From Micromonospora coriariae (GTDB taxonomy: Bacteria; Actinomycetota; Actinomycetes; Mycobacteriales; Micromonosporaceae): DNA of 64,000 nt. This document shows, piece after piece, positions 1-8,402 of this stretch (positions within the stretch are counted from its first letter, which is position 1; each line of letters starts with the position of its first letter). Made by a program: the position numbers and the translations under genes. The notes below the pieces were generated by a model. The model was not told the DNA's origin and did no database searches. It saw only the letters and a program-made list of their open reading frames with translations. The DNA is taken from contig NZ_LT607412.1 in assembly GCF_900091455.1 (NCBI RefSeq), positions 3,162,001 through 3,226,000 of the forward strand, given 5' to 3'.

Positions 1-750
1 GCCGGGGAGATCTACGTCTTCGGTCGCCGGCTGGTGCCCGGCTCGCCGGTACTGTCCCGGATCGGCGCGCTGGTGGAGGGCCCCGGTTTCCTGCCGCACC
101 TGTCGGGTCTGGACAACCTGAAGGCGTACTGGCGGGCCACCGGGCGGCCGTGGGAGGACGCGCAGTTCGACGCGGCGCTGGAGATCGCCGGGCTGGGCGA
201 CTCGGTGCACCGGAAGATCAGGAACTACAGCCACGGGATGCGCCAACGGCTCGCCATCGCCCAGGCCATGCTTGGTCTTCCCGAGCTGCTGGTGCTGGAC
301 GAGCCCACCGACGGGCTCGATCCGCCGCAGATCGCCGAGATGCGCCGGGTGCTCCAGCGGTACGCCACGGACGGCCGGGCGGTGCTGGTCTCCAGCCACC
401 TGCTGGCCGAGGTGGAGCAGACCTGCACGCACGCGGTGGTGGTGAACAAGGGCCGGATCGTGGCGTCCGGGCCGGTGGAGGAGATCGTGGGCGAGTCGCC
501 GAGCGTCCTCTTCGACGTCACCGACCCGGTGGCGGCGCGGGCGGTGCTGGACCGGCTGCACGGGGTCCGGGTCCTGCCGGAGAGCGACGGTCAGCTGGTG
601 GTCGACACCAACGGCACGGCCCGCAGCGACGTGGTGGCCGAGTTGGTGCGCGCCGGTATCGGGGTGGACCGGGTGGTGCCTCGGCGGCGCCTGGAGGACG
701 CGTTCCTCGCCCTGGTGGGCGAGAACTCTCGGGGAAGCGGTGACCGGTGA
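1..750 (+). CDS. ABC transporter ATP-binding protein, 5'-truncated by window
   Basis: This is the ATPase subunit of an ABC-2 type exporter. The reading frame is open from base 1, so the N-terminus with the Walker A motif lies outside the window. Visible motifs are the ABC signature (YSHGMRQRLAIAQAM), Walker B (LLVLDEPTDGLDP) and the switch histidine in SSHLLAEVE. A C-terminal region of about 100 residues follows, as in bacitracin or lantibiotic type exporters. The stop codon overlaps the start of the permease gene, so the two are translationally coupled and almost certainly form one transporter. The substrate cannot be told from sequence. Confidence 0.93.
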   Translation, partial: AGEIYVFGRRLVPGSPVLSRIGALVEGPGFLPHLSGLDNLKAYWRATGRPWEDAQFDAALEIAGLGDSVHRKIRNYSHGMRQRLAIAQAMLGLPELLVLDEPTDGLDPPQIAEMRRVLQRYATDGRAVLVSSHLLAEVEQTCTHAVVVNKGRIVASGPVEEIVGESPSVLFDVTDPVAARAVLDRLHGVRVLPESDGQLVVDTNGTARSDVVAELVRAGIGVDRVVPRRRLEDAFLALVGENSRGSGDR

Positions 751-1616
751 TGGCTGTTACTGACGCGGGTGAGGCCCGCGGTTATCGGCCGTCGGCCACC
801 ATGCCGTTCGGCGCGGAGTTCCGCCGGCAGGCGTCGCGGCGGAGGACCCAGCTGGCGCTCGGGTTCATGGTGCTGCTGCCGCTGATCATCCTGGTCGCCT
901 TCCAGTTCAACTCGGGCGGCGACGACGACAACGGCAACAACGAGTTCGCCAGCCTGGTCGACCTGGCCACGTCCGGCGGGCTCAACTTCACCCTGTTCTC
1001 GATCTTCGTGTCGGCGTCGTTCCTGCTCGTGGTCGTCGTCGCGCTGTTCTGCGGCGACACGGTGGCCAGCGAGGCGAGCTGGGGCAGTCTGCGCTACCTG
1101 CTGGCGATCCCGGTGCCCCGGGCCCGGCTGCTCGCCGTGAAGCTGGTGGTCGCGCTCGCGTACTCCGGGCTGGCCCTGCTGTTGCTGGCCGGCACCGCAC
1201 TGGCCGCGGGCACCCTGCGATACGGCTGGTCGCCGCTGCGCAGCACGGTCGCCGCCGAGCTGGAGCCGACCGAGGGGCTGCTCCGCCTGCTGGCCGTGCT
1301 CGGCTACCTGGCGGTCGTGCTGCTGGCGGTGGCCGGCCTGGCGTTCCTGCTGTCGGTGACCACGGACGCCGCGCTGGGCGCGGTGGGCGGCGCGGTGCTG
1401 CTCTGGATCCTGTCCAGCATCCTGGACCAGATCACCGCCCTCGGCGCGCTGCGTGACTTCCTGCCCACCCACTTCAGCACCGCCTGGCTGGGGCTGCTCT
1501 CCACCCCGGTGCAGACCGACGACGTGGTGCGCGGCTGCATCTCGGCGATCAGCTACGCGACGCTGTTCTGGGGACTGGCGTTCTGGCGCTTCACCCGCAA
1601 GGACATCACCTCATAG
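750..1616 (+). CDS. ABC-2 family transporter permease
   Basis: This 288-residue integral membrane protein pairs with the ATPase just upstream. About six hydrophobic segments are visible: one near residue 35, one after the glycine/aspartate/asparagine-rich loop (GGDDDNGNN), and four more toward the C-terminus, which ends in a short basic tail (FTRKD). The ATG at 750 shares its A with the ATPase stop (TGATG); an in-frame GTG at 747 is an equally possible start. The gene ends convergently with the next gene, overlapping it by six bases. The family is typical of small two-gene drug or peptide exporters; the cargo is unknown. Confidence 0.88.
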   Translation: MAVTDAGEARGYRPSATMPFGAEFRRQASRRRTQLALGFMVLLPLIILVAFQFNSGGDDDNGNNEFASLVDLATSGGLNFTLFSIFVSASFLLVVVVALFCGDTVASEASWGSLRYLLAIPVPRARLLAVKLVVALAYSGLALLLLAGTALAAGTLRYGWSPLRSTVAAELEPTEGLLRLLAVLGYLAVVLLAVAGLAFLLSVTTDAALGAVGGAVLLWILSSILDQITALGALRDFLPTHFSTAWLGLLSTPVQTDDVVRGCISAISYATLFWGLAFWRFTRKDITS

Positions 1617-2291
1617 CCGGCTGTCCGGTGTTGGCGGCGGCGGCGGCGGCGGGGCCGGCCGGGTCGGTACCGGCGTGTACGGGTCGGCCTTCTTCCAGGC
1701 GCTGACGCCGATCCGGCCGGTGTTGCCCACGTCGATCGGGCCGTCCGGGTCGACGTCCTCGGCGGGCTGCCCGGCGGCGGGGGCGACCCGCAGGTATTCC
1801 CCGTTGGTGGCCACCACCGTCGAATCGGTGACCAGGTTGCGCCAGAGCACCACGGCGGTGGCCCGTTCCCCGGCTTGCAGGGTGACCTCCCGGGGCGGCT
1901 GGTCGAAGCCCGGCGTGATCCCCTTCGCCCCGGGCAGCACGCGCAGGATGATCAGCTTGCGGTCCTCGTCCAGCACCCGCGGCGCCGGGTATCCCTTGAC
2001 CCGGTAGGGGCGGTCACCGCAGTTGACCAGCTCCAGGCCGAGGGCGCGCAGCCCCATGGCGGCGTCCGATCCGGTCGACCGGATCCGGACGCCCGATTCG
2101 GGGCACCAGAACGGCGGGCTGACGTACGCCGACGGTGTCGGACTCGCCGCGGTGGTGAGCCCGGGCCGCGCGTTCGGGCCGTCCCCGGCCTGGCCCCGAT
2201 GGTCGGCGGGAGCGCATGCGCCGACCAGGAGAACGGTCAACGCCGCCGCGCTGGGGATGGTGCGCCGTGCTGCCGTGCCGCGGGAAGCCAT
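1611..2291 (-). CDS. DUF4232-like putative lipoprotein
   Basis: A 226-residue protein with a basic N-terminus, a hydrophobic stretch and a lipobox (LLVGAC, Cys26), so it is probably a lipoprotein anchored outside the membrane. The mature part carries a CPES...G region, a second Cys in LVNCGDRPY, and beta-strand-rich sequence like DUF4232 proteins; the tail is a proline run (about residues 211-221). The start at 2291 was chosen because GAGGAT lies about seven bases upstream; ATG 2309 is an in-frame alternative. Its end overlaps the convergent ABC permease by six bases. Function is unknown; assignment to DUF4232 is by overall look. Confidence 0.72.
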   Translation of the reverse strand: MASRGTAARRTIPSAAALTVLLVGACAPADHRGQAGDGPNARPGLTTAASPTPSAYVSPPFWCPESGVRIRSTGSDAAMGLRALGLELVNCGDRPYRVKGYPAPRVLDEDRKLIILRVLPGAKGITPGFDQPPREVTLQAGERATAVVLWRNLVTDSTVVATNGEYLRVAPAAGQPAEDVDPDGPIDVGNTGRIGVSAWKKADPYTPVPTRPAPPPPPPPTPDSRL

Positions 2292-2354
2292 TCGATCATC
2301 CTCACCCATCCGAGCGTCCCGTCGCCGCCCGGCCCGGCCCGGCTCCTGGTGTGC

Positions 2355-2554
2355 CTTTGGAGCTGAATCGTTTGGGACATCGCCGCCGGGGTCAGGTGAC
2401 ACCGGCCTGGTGAGCCACTTCGTTCCGCCGACATCTCGGTAACCACAGGACCTGGACGCCGCAACGTCGGCGATACGGAGTGGATCATGCAGGGAGTCGC
2501 CCAGGCCCGCGAAGCCGCCGCTCTGGCGATGTCGTAAACGACTCAGCTCCAAAG
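2355..2554. mobile_element. MITE-like element with 30-bp terminal inverted repeats
   Basis: Bases 2355-2384 and 2525-2554 are inverted copies of each other with 27 of 30 positions matching; the outer ends read CTTTGGAGCTGA. The 140-base interior has no convincing gene. The whole 200-bp unit fills most of the gap between the lipoprotein start and the arsR stop. Perfectly placed ends, small size and no coding content fit a miniature inverted-repeat element mobilised in trans by a transposase elsewhere. I could not identify a target-site duplication, so element ends are approximate. Confidence 0.6.
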
Positions 2555-2626
2555 CGCTCGGATGGTGCGTGCCCATCCGGCGCGCAGCGCGCGGGCGTCG
2601 TCGCAGCGCGCGAGGCTGACGTGGCG

Positions 2627-2932
2627 TCAGGCCGGTGGGCGGGGGGCGAGGACCGCGTCCAGCAGGCCGGGGTAGAGGCGGTCCAACTCCTCGCGGCGGA
2701 GGCGGACGTAGCGGCTGGTGCCGGCGGCCCGGGTGCGGGTCAGGCCGGCCTCGCGCAGCACCTTCAGGTGGTGACTGCGGGTCGCCTTGGAGACGCCGAT
2801 CTCGAAGGTGTTGCAGGCGTACTCGCCGCCCTCGGCGAGCGCCCGCACGATCTGTAGTCGTACGTCGTCGGCGAGCGCGGCCAGCACGGCGGTGACCGGC
2901 ACGGCGGCCAGGTCGGGTTCGTGCAGCTCCAT
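2627..2932 (-). CDS. ArsR-family winged-helix transcriptional regulator
   Basis: A 101-residue ArsR/SmtB-type repressor. The helix-turn-helix lies about residues 28-75 (LADDVRLQIVRALAEGGEY..., then SKATRSHHLKVLREAGL), followed by the wing (TRAAGTSRYVRLRREEL). One Cys is present in YACNTF but there is no classic CxC metal site, so the signal may be a small organic molecule rather than a metal. The ATG at 2932 is preceded by TACACT ending six bases upstream, suggesting a leaderless transcript. It is divergent from the EamA exporter and shares two palindromic operators with it, so it probably represses both genes. Confidence 0.92.
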   Translation of the reverse strand: MELHEPDLAAVPVTAVLAALADDVRLQIVRALAEGGEYACNTFEIGVSKATRSHHLKVLREAGLTRTRAAGTSRYVRLRREELDRLYPGLLDAVLAPRPPA

Positions 2933-2950
2933 GTGACCAGTGTAACCGTT

Positions 2951-2968
2951 GTTCGACAATTGTCGAAC
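2951..2968. promoter_or_regulatory. 18-bp perfect palindromic operator, site 1
   Basis: GTTCGACAATTGTCGAAC is a perfect 18-bp palindrome in the arsR/eamA intergenic region. It lies just upstream of the arsR -10 (TACACT, 2939-2944, minus strand) and covers the probable -35 region of the exporter promoter (-10 TAGGGT at 2976-2981). A repressor bound here would block both directions. The site starts 42 bp before site 2, close to four helical turns. Confidence 0.8.
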
Positions 2969-2992
2969 AACGTCCTAGGGTCGGTGCCGTTG

Positions 2993-3010
2993 GTTCGACG
3001 ATACTCGAAC
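2993..3010. promoter_or_regulatory. 18-bp palindromic operator, site 2
   Basis: The sequence GTTCGACGATACTCGAAC repeats both half-sites of site 1 (GTTCGA and TCGAAC) with an altered centre. It lies between the putative exporter -10 and its ribosome-binding site, where a bound repressor would obstruct transcription. The same outer hexamers at a 42-bp pitch argue for cooperative binding of one dimeric regulator, most simply the adjacent ArsR protein. Confidence 0.75.
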
Positions 3011-3023
3011 ATAGGAGCTGACG

Positions 3024-3986
3024 ATGCGATCCCGCGCCGCCGCCTACCCGCTGCTCGCCGTGCTCAGTTGGGGAGCGATGTTTCCGATCCTGGCCAGCGC
3101 GCTGACCTGGGTCGACCCGCTCAACCTGACCACCGCCCGCTACCTGCTGGCCGCAGTCATCCTGGTCGGCGTCCTGCTGCTCCGCGAGGGCGCCGGCGCG
3201 CTGCGGCTCGGCGGGCGGGCGGTCGAGGTGGCGGTGCTCGGCGTGGTCGGCTTCGCCGGCTTCAACGTGCTCACCAACCTGGCGCTCGGGCACGCCGCAC
3301 CGCAGCTGGTCGCCCTCTTCGTGGCGACCACCCCGGTCATCACCCAGTTGGTCCGCTGGGTCCGCGACGGCGTACGCCCGAAGCCGCTCCTGCTGGCCCT
3401 CTCCCTGGTGGCGCTTCTCGGCGTCGGCCTGGTGATCACGCGCGGGAGCCTGGCCGGGCTCGGTCAGTTCGGCCTCGGCGGTCTGATGATGGTCGGCGCG
3501 GTGCTCGGCTGGGCGATCTACACCCACGGCGCCAGCCGGTTCGACGGCTGGTCGCCGCTGCGTTACACCACCCTCACCGCGCTCACCGGCACGGCCGCCA
3601 TGCTCGCCGCGAGCGTGTTCGCCGACGGCGTCGGCTGGCAGCACGCGCCGGCCCCCGCCGACCTGGTGGCGGTCGCGCCGCAGTTGGCGTACGCCGTGAT
3701 CCTGGGCGCCGTGGTCGCGGTGCTGGCCTGGAACACCGGCGTGCAGCGGCTCGGTACCGCCAACGCCGCGCTGTTCATGAACCTGGTCCCGGTGACCACC
3801 TTCGCGGTGCAGATCGCCCGTGGCTACCGGCCGGTCGGGATTGAGCTGGCCGGGGTGGCGCTCACCATCGCCGCCCTGGTCGCCGCCAACGTGGCGACCC
3901 GCGCCCGCACCGCCCCCGCATACCAGGCGACCGCCGTCGCCGACCGGGTGGCGGTCGTCGACCCGGTCGCGGTGGTGAACCGCTAG
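3024..3986 (+). CDS. EamA/DMT-family transporter
   Basis: A 320-residue drug/metabolite transporter with ten predicted membrane segments arranged as two EamA repeats (about residues 5-137 and 148-290). The proline-glycine-rich joins and LVPVTTFAVQ near the second repeat end are typical. The ATG at 3024 follows AGGAG at a good distance. The C-terminal tail holds short valine-rich repeats (VADRVAVVDPVAVV). It is divergent from the ArsR regulator with two shared operators, so it is probably induced by a compound it exports. Substrate unknown. Its stop is immediately adjacent to the stop of the convergent gene. Confidence 0.9.
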   Translation: MRSRAAAYPLLAVLSWGAMFPILASALTWVDPLNLTTARYLLAAVILVGVLLLREGAGALRLGGRAVEVAVLGVVGFAGFNVLTNLALGHAAPQLVALFVATTPVITQLVRWVRDGVRPKPLLLALSLVALLGVGLVITRGSLAGLGQFGLGGLMMVGAVLGWAIYTHGASRFDGWSPLRYTTLTALTGTAAMLAASVFADGVGWQHAPAPADLVAVAPQLAYAVILGAVVAVLAWNTGVQRLGTANAALFMNLVPVTTFAVQIARGYRPVGIELAGVALTIAALVAANVATRARTAPAYQATAVADRVAVVDPVAVVNR

Positions 3987-4748
3987 CTAGGCCGGCCGGG
4001 TCAGTTCGACGGCGACCAGACCGGGGACGCGGTTCAGCACGATCAGGTAGTCGCCGACCTGACCCTCCTCCCGCTCGGGCTGGGCACCCCCGCTGGTGGT
4101 GATCCGGCGGTCCAGCCAGGCGTCGAGGCTGTCGCGGTCCGTGCCGGCGGCGAGGGCCCCGAGGGCACAGTCGTCGATGAACCGCCGCCCCTCGCTGGTG
4201 AGCGGCCGACCGCCCGGTCCACTGGCCCCGCAGTACACGCGGCGTAGCCGCTTCTCCTGGTCGAGAAACAGCGTCACCTGGCGGGTTCCGCCGGCCGGGT
4301 CGCCGGCCGTGCCACTCTGGCGGGTCGCCGAGCCGAAGTACGGATTGGTGTAGACCCGCAGCTTCCACCGCTGTGTCAGCCGTCTCATCAGCGCCTGCGG
4401 ATCGACGCCGGGCAAGACCGTGTCGCCGTTGTCGAAGGGTGAGCGGGTCGGCGCCGGCTTGTCCCCGTCCACAGCGGCGCCAGGCGCCGCGGGGGCCTCC
4501 GCGGTCGGCGCACCGGTGCCCGGCCCGACCGCGCCCGGGGTGCCGGGGGCGGCAGCGCCGCCGCTCGGCGTGTTCCGCTCGGCACCGCGCCGTACCGGCG
4601 GGTCGGAGGTCTGCCGGGCGACGACGACCGCCGTGGTGACCAGGGCCGCGATGGCGAGCACGAGAGCCAGCCACCACAACGGTCGCCGACGCCGGTGCTG
4701 TTCTGGAGGGTCGGCCGCAGGGTGCGCGGTGGCGTGCTCAATGGTCAT
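3987..4748 (-). CDS. Single-pass membrane protein with Ala/Pro/Thr-rich linker
   Basis: A protein of about 253 residues, not assigned to a named family. A basic N-terminal segment (HRRRRPLWW) precedes one hydrophobic helix (about residues 28-48), so it is probably anchored with the C-terminus outside. A low-complexity linker rich in Ala, Gly, Pro and Thr follows, then a folded domain (LMRRLTQRWKLRVYTNPYFG... to the end) with two cysteines (YCGASG, DDCALG) that could form a disulfide. The start is uncertain: ATG 4748 was chosen; ATG 4772 is an alternative with GGGGAT upstream. It abuts the convergent transporter gene with no spacer. Confidence 0.7.
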   Translation of the reverse strand: MTIEHATAHPAADPPEQHRRRRPLWWLALVLAIAALVTTAVVVARQTSDPPVRRGAERNTPSGGAAAPGTPGAVGPGTGAPTAEAPAAPGAAVDGDKPAPTRSPFDNGDTVLPGVDPQALMRRLTQRWKLRVYTNPYFGSATRQSGTAGDPAGGTRQVTLFLDQEKRLRRVYCGASGPGGRPLTSEGRRFIDDCALGALAAGTDRDSLDAWLDRRITTSGGAQPEREEGQVGDYLIVLNRVPGLVAVELTRPA

Positions 4749-4818
4749 GCGGTTGCCACCATGCCCCACCATGCCCGATCCCCGTTTCATCCGCCCCGCC
4801 GAGCCGTCGGGGTGCGCT

Positions 4819-4858
4819 CGATGTCTATCACGAGACATCGACAGACTCAAGTCTGTCG
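4819..4858. promoter_or_regulatory. Composite operator: two abutting palindromes
   Basis: CGATGTCT (4819-4826) and AGACATCG (4833-4840) form an 8-bp inverted repeat with a 6-base spacer. Sharing its last two bases, CGACAGACT (4839-4847) and AGTCTGTCG (4850-4858) form a second inverted repeat with a 2-base spacer. All four half-sites carry GTCT/AGAC. A -10-like TAGCGT at 4878-4883 leads into the secreted DUF2690 gene, so the array sits at or just above its -35 region. It looks like a multi-dimer regulator site; the regulator is not identifiable. Confidence 0.65.
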
Positions 4859-4922
4859 CGGCCACCGACGGTGAGGCTAGCGTGACCCAAGGTTTCGTCC
4901 TTTCGCTCACGGGGGTGTACAG

Positions 4923-5447
4923 GTGCGACTACGTCTGCATGCGGTTTTTGCCGCGCTCGTCCTGATGGCGAGCGCGGGCACGGTGGTCCAGGCCACCCCG
5001 GCCCAAGCGGCCGTCAACTGCAACGGTTGGAAGTGCGACGGCCGATGGCCCGGCGAGGAGGGTTGTCGAGCCGATCAGGTCGCGGTCAAACAGGTCGCGA
5101 TGGACCACCTCGGCGGAGGGCAGGCGACCATCTACCGGTCACGGGCCTGCGGGGCCGCCTGGGCCGACTTCGACTTCACCACGGCGCCGGACTACTCGTG
5201 GCTCTTCCTGCACCTCTGGGCGCAGCCCGCCTATGGCGGGAAGGGCAGGATCATCCGTAACGGGTCCGGCCAGCACAACACCCTCGTCGCCGGCACCACC
5301 AAGACGTACCGGACGGTCCTGGTCAGCTGGGACAACTCGGTGAAGCTGTGCTTCGGTGACGGCTACCAGATTCCCGGCAACGAGTACGACCCGGACCCGG
5401 ACACGACAGGCGACGGTCCGTCGGGAGCGTGTTCCACATGGCAGTGA
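4923..5447 (+). CDS. Secreted DUF2690-like protein
   Basis: A 174-residue exported protein. A Sec-type signal peptide (about residues 1-29, cleavage near TPAQAA) precedes a cysteine-bearing domain with CNGWKCDGRWPGEEGC, then SRACGAAWADFDF, the pattern seen in DUF2690 proteins of actinomycetes. Later cysteines (LCFGDG, ACSTW) could form disulfides. The GTG at 4923 is supported by GGGGG about eight bases upstream and by the signal peptide beginning there. It lies 44 bases before a secreted transglycosylase-like gene in the same direction and probably shares its promoter. No biochemical role is known. Confidence 0.8.
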   Translation: MRLRLHAVFAALVLMASAGTVVQATPAQAAVNCNGWKCDGRWPGEEGCRADQVAVKQVAMDHLGGGQATIYRSRACGAAWADFDFTTAPDYSWLFLHLWAQPAYGGKGRIIRNGSGQHNTLVAGTTKTYRTVLVSWDNSVKLCFGDGYQIPGNEYDPDPDTTGDGPSGACSTWQ

Positions 5448-5491
5448 ACGTGTCGATCCTCCGAACTCGCCGCCGCCCGAAGGGGTCCCCC

Positions 5492-8356
5492 ATGCTCGCC
5501 TCGCGCCTGCGGGCCGTCCTGGCAACCATCGCGCTCACCGCGAGTGTGACCGTCGCGCCCCAGACCGCCTCCGCCGCCCCCACCCCGTCCACACCCGACG
5601 CCGGCCGGCAGGCCGCCGTCACCGACCCCGCCCGCGTTCTCGGTGACGACTGGAAGTCGTCCTCCGACGTCCTGGTCACCGGATCGGGCGACACCGACGG
5701 TTTCCACCTCTACATTGCCCGGGAGAAGGACGCCTTCGCCTGGTCGCGGTTGGCGACCCTGAACGGCGGGCGGACCGAGGCCGGCGCCTGGACCGGCTAC
5801 GTCTGCCTGACCGGTTCCGGCCGGTACGCCGCAGTGGTCTACGCGCCGGTCATCGCCACCAACAAGCCGGACCAGGTCAGCGCGGGGGCGCACGCGGCCG
5901 TGGTCGACGTCCGCACCGGCGTCGCCCGGCAGGTCGCCCACGACGTGCAGCTCAGCTATTTCAACCCGGGCTGTGGGCCGGACGACCGCGTCCTGCTCAC
6001 CCGGGCCATCGGCCGGGACCAGCAGCAGACGGATCTGCTGACGGTGGACGCGGTCGCCGGCAAGGTCCTGACCACCCGGCGGGTGCAGGCGCAGCTCACC
6101 AATCCGGCGCCCGGGCCGGGCGGCGACTACGGCGTCATCCGCGGCGAGGTCGTCCGGGTCGCCAAGAACGGCCGGCCGACCGTGGTCGCGCGGCCGGGCG
6201 GCCAGCCCTACGGGCTGCGGGCCACGGCCGACGCCGCCCTCGACCTGGTGACGCTCAAGTCGGAGGGCGGCGTCGAGCGATCGGCCGCCTACCGGCATCG
6301 GGCTGGCGGACTGACCCATCTCGGCACCTCGCCCGGCAAGCAGCTCGAACTGTTCGGCCTGGCAGAGGGACGCAACGCGCTGGTCGGGGACGTGACCGGG
6401 ATAGCCGTTGGCGCCGCCCGCGACCTGCAGCTGCTGAGCAGCAGCCGACCCGCCCAGGGCGTGTCGCGGCAGGGGCACCTCGTCGTGCAGGGGATGTCGG
6501 TCGAGCAGACGCGGGAGCGCATGGCGGGCCGGCGGGCGGCAGCTGGCGTTCTGCGGGTCACGGTCGAGTCGCCCGTCAGCGGCGAGACACGGTCGGGCAC
6601 TGTGCGATCCGAGCGCCGGGCTCCCGCCGACGTGGCTCGGCCGACCTTCACCGGTCCCACGGCGGCCGCCCTGCTGGACGACCTGCCGCCGATCACCGAT
6701 CCGGGCGACCCGAAGTGCGCGATCGGCCGCAACGACCTGTTCACCCAGGTTCTGCAGCCCAGTGCCAATCAGGTCGAATGGGCCGTCGATCGGGCGGCCA
6801 ACGGTGTGCTGACGATCGATCGGTCCATTCCGGGCACCGGCGGAACCTACAAGCCGCAGGTGATGTTCAAGAAGCCGACGAACGCCCCGAACGTGCCGGC
6901 ACAGCTGATGCTGGCGATCCTCGCGCAGGAAACCAACCTGGCCCAGGCGTCGTGGCACGCCGTGCCCGGGGACGCGGGTAACCCGCTGATCTCGGACTAC
7001 TACGGTCACCGGGCCCACGAGGAGGACATTCGTATCATCGACTACTCGTCGGCCGACTGCGGCTACGGCATCTCCCAGGTGACCGACGGCATGGCCAGGG
7101 GCCAGACCACGTACAACTCGTTCCAACAGCAGGCCATCGCGATGGACTACCAGGCCAACATCGCCGCCGGCATGGCGATCCTGCAGGCGAAGTGGCTGGA
7201 GGTGGCGCAGACCCAATCCATGGTCAACAACGGCAACCCGGCCTTCATCGAGAACTGGTACCTGGCCGTGTGGGGCTACAACTCCGGCGTGTACCAGAAC
7301 ACCGGCGGCCCGTACGGCGTCGGCTGGTTCAACAATCCGGCCAACCCGCAGTACAAGGCGAACAGGGACCCGTTCCTCCGGGTTGACAAGGACGACGCGA
7401 GCCACCCGGCCGACTGGTCCTACCCGGAAAAGATTATGGGGTGGGCGGAGGTGCCGCAGTGGCAGTGGATCGACCCGCTGACGAAGTACCTGACGCCGGC
7501 CTTCGGCGCCGGTTCCAACAACCAGCTTCAGTTGCCCGGTCGCTACCAGTTCTGCGGGACGGTCAACTACTGCACTCCCAACGTCGCCAGCCCGTGCCCG
7601 TCCGACAACTCGAACTGCTGGTGGCACGGCACGACGAGCTGGAGCGACGGGTGTGCCGCCAAGTGCGCCAGGGAGCGGTTGGCGTACTCGCTGAGCTCGT
7701 CCGAGCCACCGCTGTTGCGGGTCTACCCGACCGCCTGCACGCCGTTCAAGGCCGACATCGGCACGGTCGCCGCAGTCATCGACGACACCAACGGGGACTC
7801 CAGCTTGAACCGGTTGGGGTGCGCACCGCAGCCCCGGGGCGGCAAGTTCACGCTGCGTACCGGCAGCCCCTTCGGGTCGTACGCGGCCCTGCACGGGCAG
7901 GTGGACCTGCACCAGGTCGGTGCCGGCTACCTGGGGCACACCTGGTTCACCCACTCGTACGACGGTGACTCCGGCGGCAGCGAGGAGTTCAAGCGTCACC
8001 GGGTGCTCGGCACCTGGACGACGGATCTGCCGTCGGACGACTACGAGATCGTCGTTCACCTGCCGTCGCACGGCGCCAACGAGCAGGTCGACTACATCAT
8101 CTCGCAGGGCGACGGAGGTGCCGGGGGTTCCGATCACCAGATCGTCTGCTCGATCGACCAGAACTCCGCGAACTGGGAGGACAAGTGGGTGTCGCTGGGG
8201 TGGACCTGGCTCTACCCGGGAGCCAAGGTCCAACTCGACAACATCGTCGCGGGCGCGGAAGGCACGGTTGACGTGGCGTACGACGCCATCGCCTTCGTCA
8301 ACGTTCCCGGTTACGCCAACGGCCGCGATTGCGGAGACCCCTACCCGGGGAACTGA
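5492..8356 (+). CDS. Secreted lytic-transglycosylase-like protein with golvesin-type C-terminal domain
   Basis: A 954-residue secreted protein. The signal peptide (about residues 1-29, ending TASAAP) supports ATG 5492, which follows AAGGGG. Residues about 30-400 look like a repetitive beta-rich region. A lysozyme-fold core follows (about 465-620): QLMLAILAQETNL gives a candidate catalytic Glu480, then YGISQVTDGM and NWYLAVWGYNSG, the usual transglycosylase motifs. The C-terminal 170 residues (SYDGD...WVSLGWTWLYPGAKVQLDN...VAYDAIAFV) match golvesin/xanthan-lyase-like domains that bind carbohydrate. A cell-wall cleaving or remodelling role is inferred. The hairpin at 8403-8440 ends the unit. 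Confidence 0.82.
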   Translation: MLASRLRAVLATIALTASVTVAPQTASAAPTPSTPDAGRQAAVTDPARVLGDDWKSSSDVLVTGSGDTDGFHLYIAREKDAFAWSRLATLNGGRTEAGAWTGYVCLTGSGRYAAVVYAPVIATNKPDQVSAGAHAAVVDVRTGVARQVAHDVQLSYFNPGCGPDDRVLLTRAIGRDQQQTDLLTVDAVAGKVLTTRRVQAQLTNPAPGPGGDYGVIRGEVVRVAKNGRPTVVARPGGQPYGLRATADAALDLVTLKSEGGVERSAAYRHRAGGLTHLGTSPGKQLELFGLAEGRNALVGDVTGIAVGAARDLQLLSSSRPAQGVSRQGHLVVQGMSVEQTRERMAGRRAAAGVLRVTVESPVSGETRSGTVRSERRAPADVARPTFTGPTAAALLDDLPPITDPGDPKCAIGRNDLFTQVLQPSANQVEWAVDRAANGVLTIDRSIPGTGGTYKPQVMFKKPTNAPNVPAQLMLAILAQETNLAQASWHAVPGDAGNPLISDYYGHRAHEEDIRIIDYSSADCGYGISQVTDGMARGQTTYNSFQQQAIAMDYQANIAAGMAILQAKWLEVAQTQSMVNNGNPAFIENWYLAVWGYNSGVYQNTGGPYGVGWFNNPANPQYKANRDPFLRVDKDDASHPADWSYPEKIMGWAEVPQWQWIDPLTKYLTPAFGAGSNNQLQLPGRYQFCGTVNYCTPNVASPCPSDNSNCWWHGTTSWSDGCAAKCARERLAYSLSSSEPPLLRVYPTACTPFKADIGTVAAVIDDTNGDSSLNRLGCAPQPRGGKFTLRTGSPFGSYAALHGQVDLHQVGAGYLGHTWFTHSYDGDSGGSEEFKRHRVLGTWTTDLPSDDYEIVVHLPSHGANEQVDYIISQGDGGAGGSDHQIVCSIDQNSANWEDKWVSLGWTWLYPGAKVQLDNIVAGAEGTVDVAYDAIAFVNVPGYANGRDCGDPYPGN

Positions 8357-8402
8357 CGCACGGCACGGTGGCCGGGGTGCGGCGGCTCGCCCGGGCCACT
8401 GT

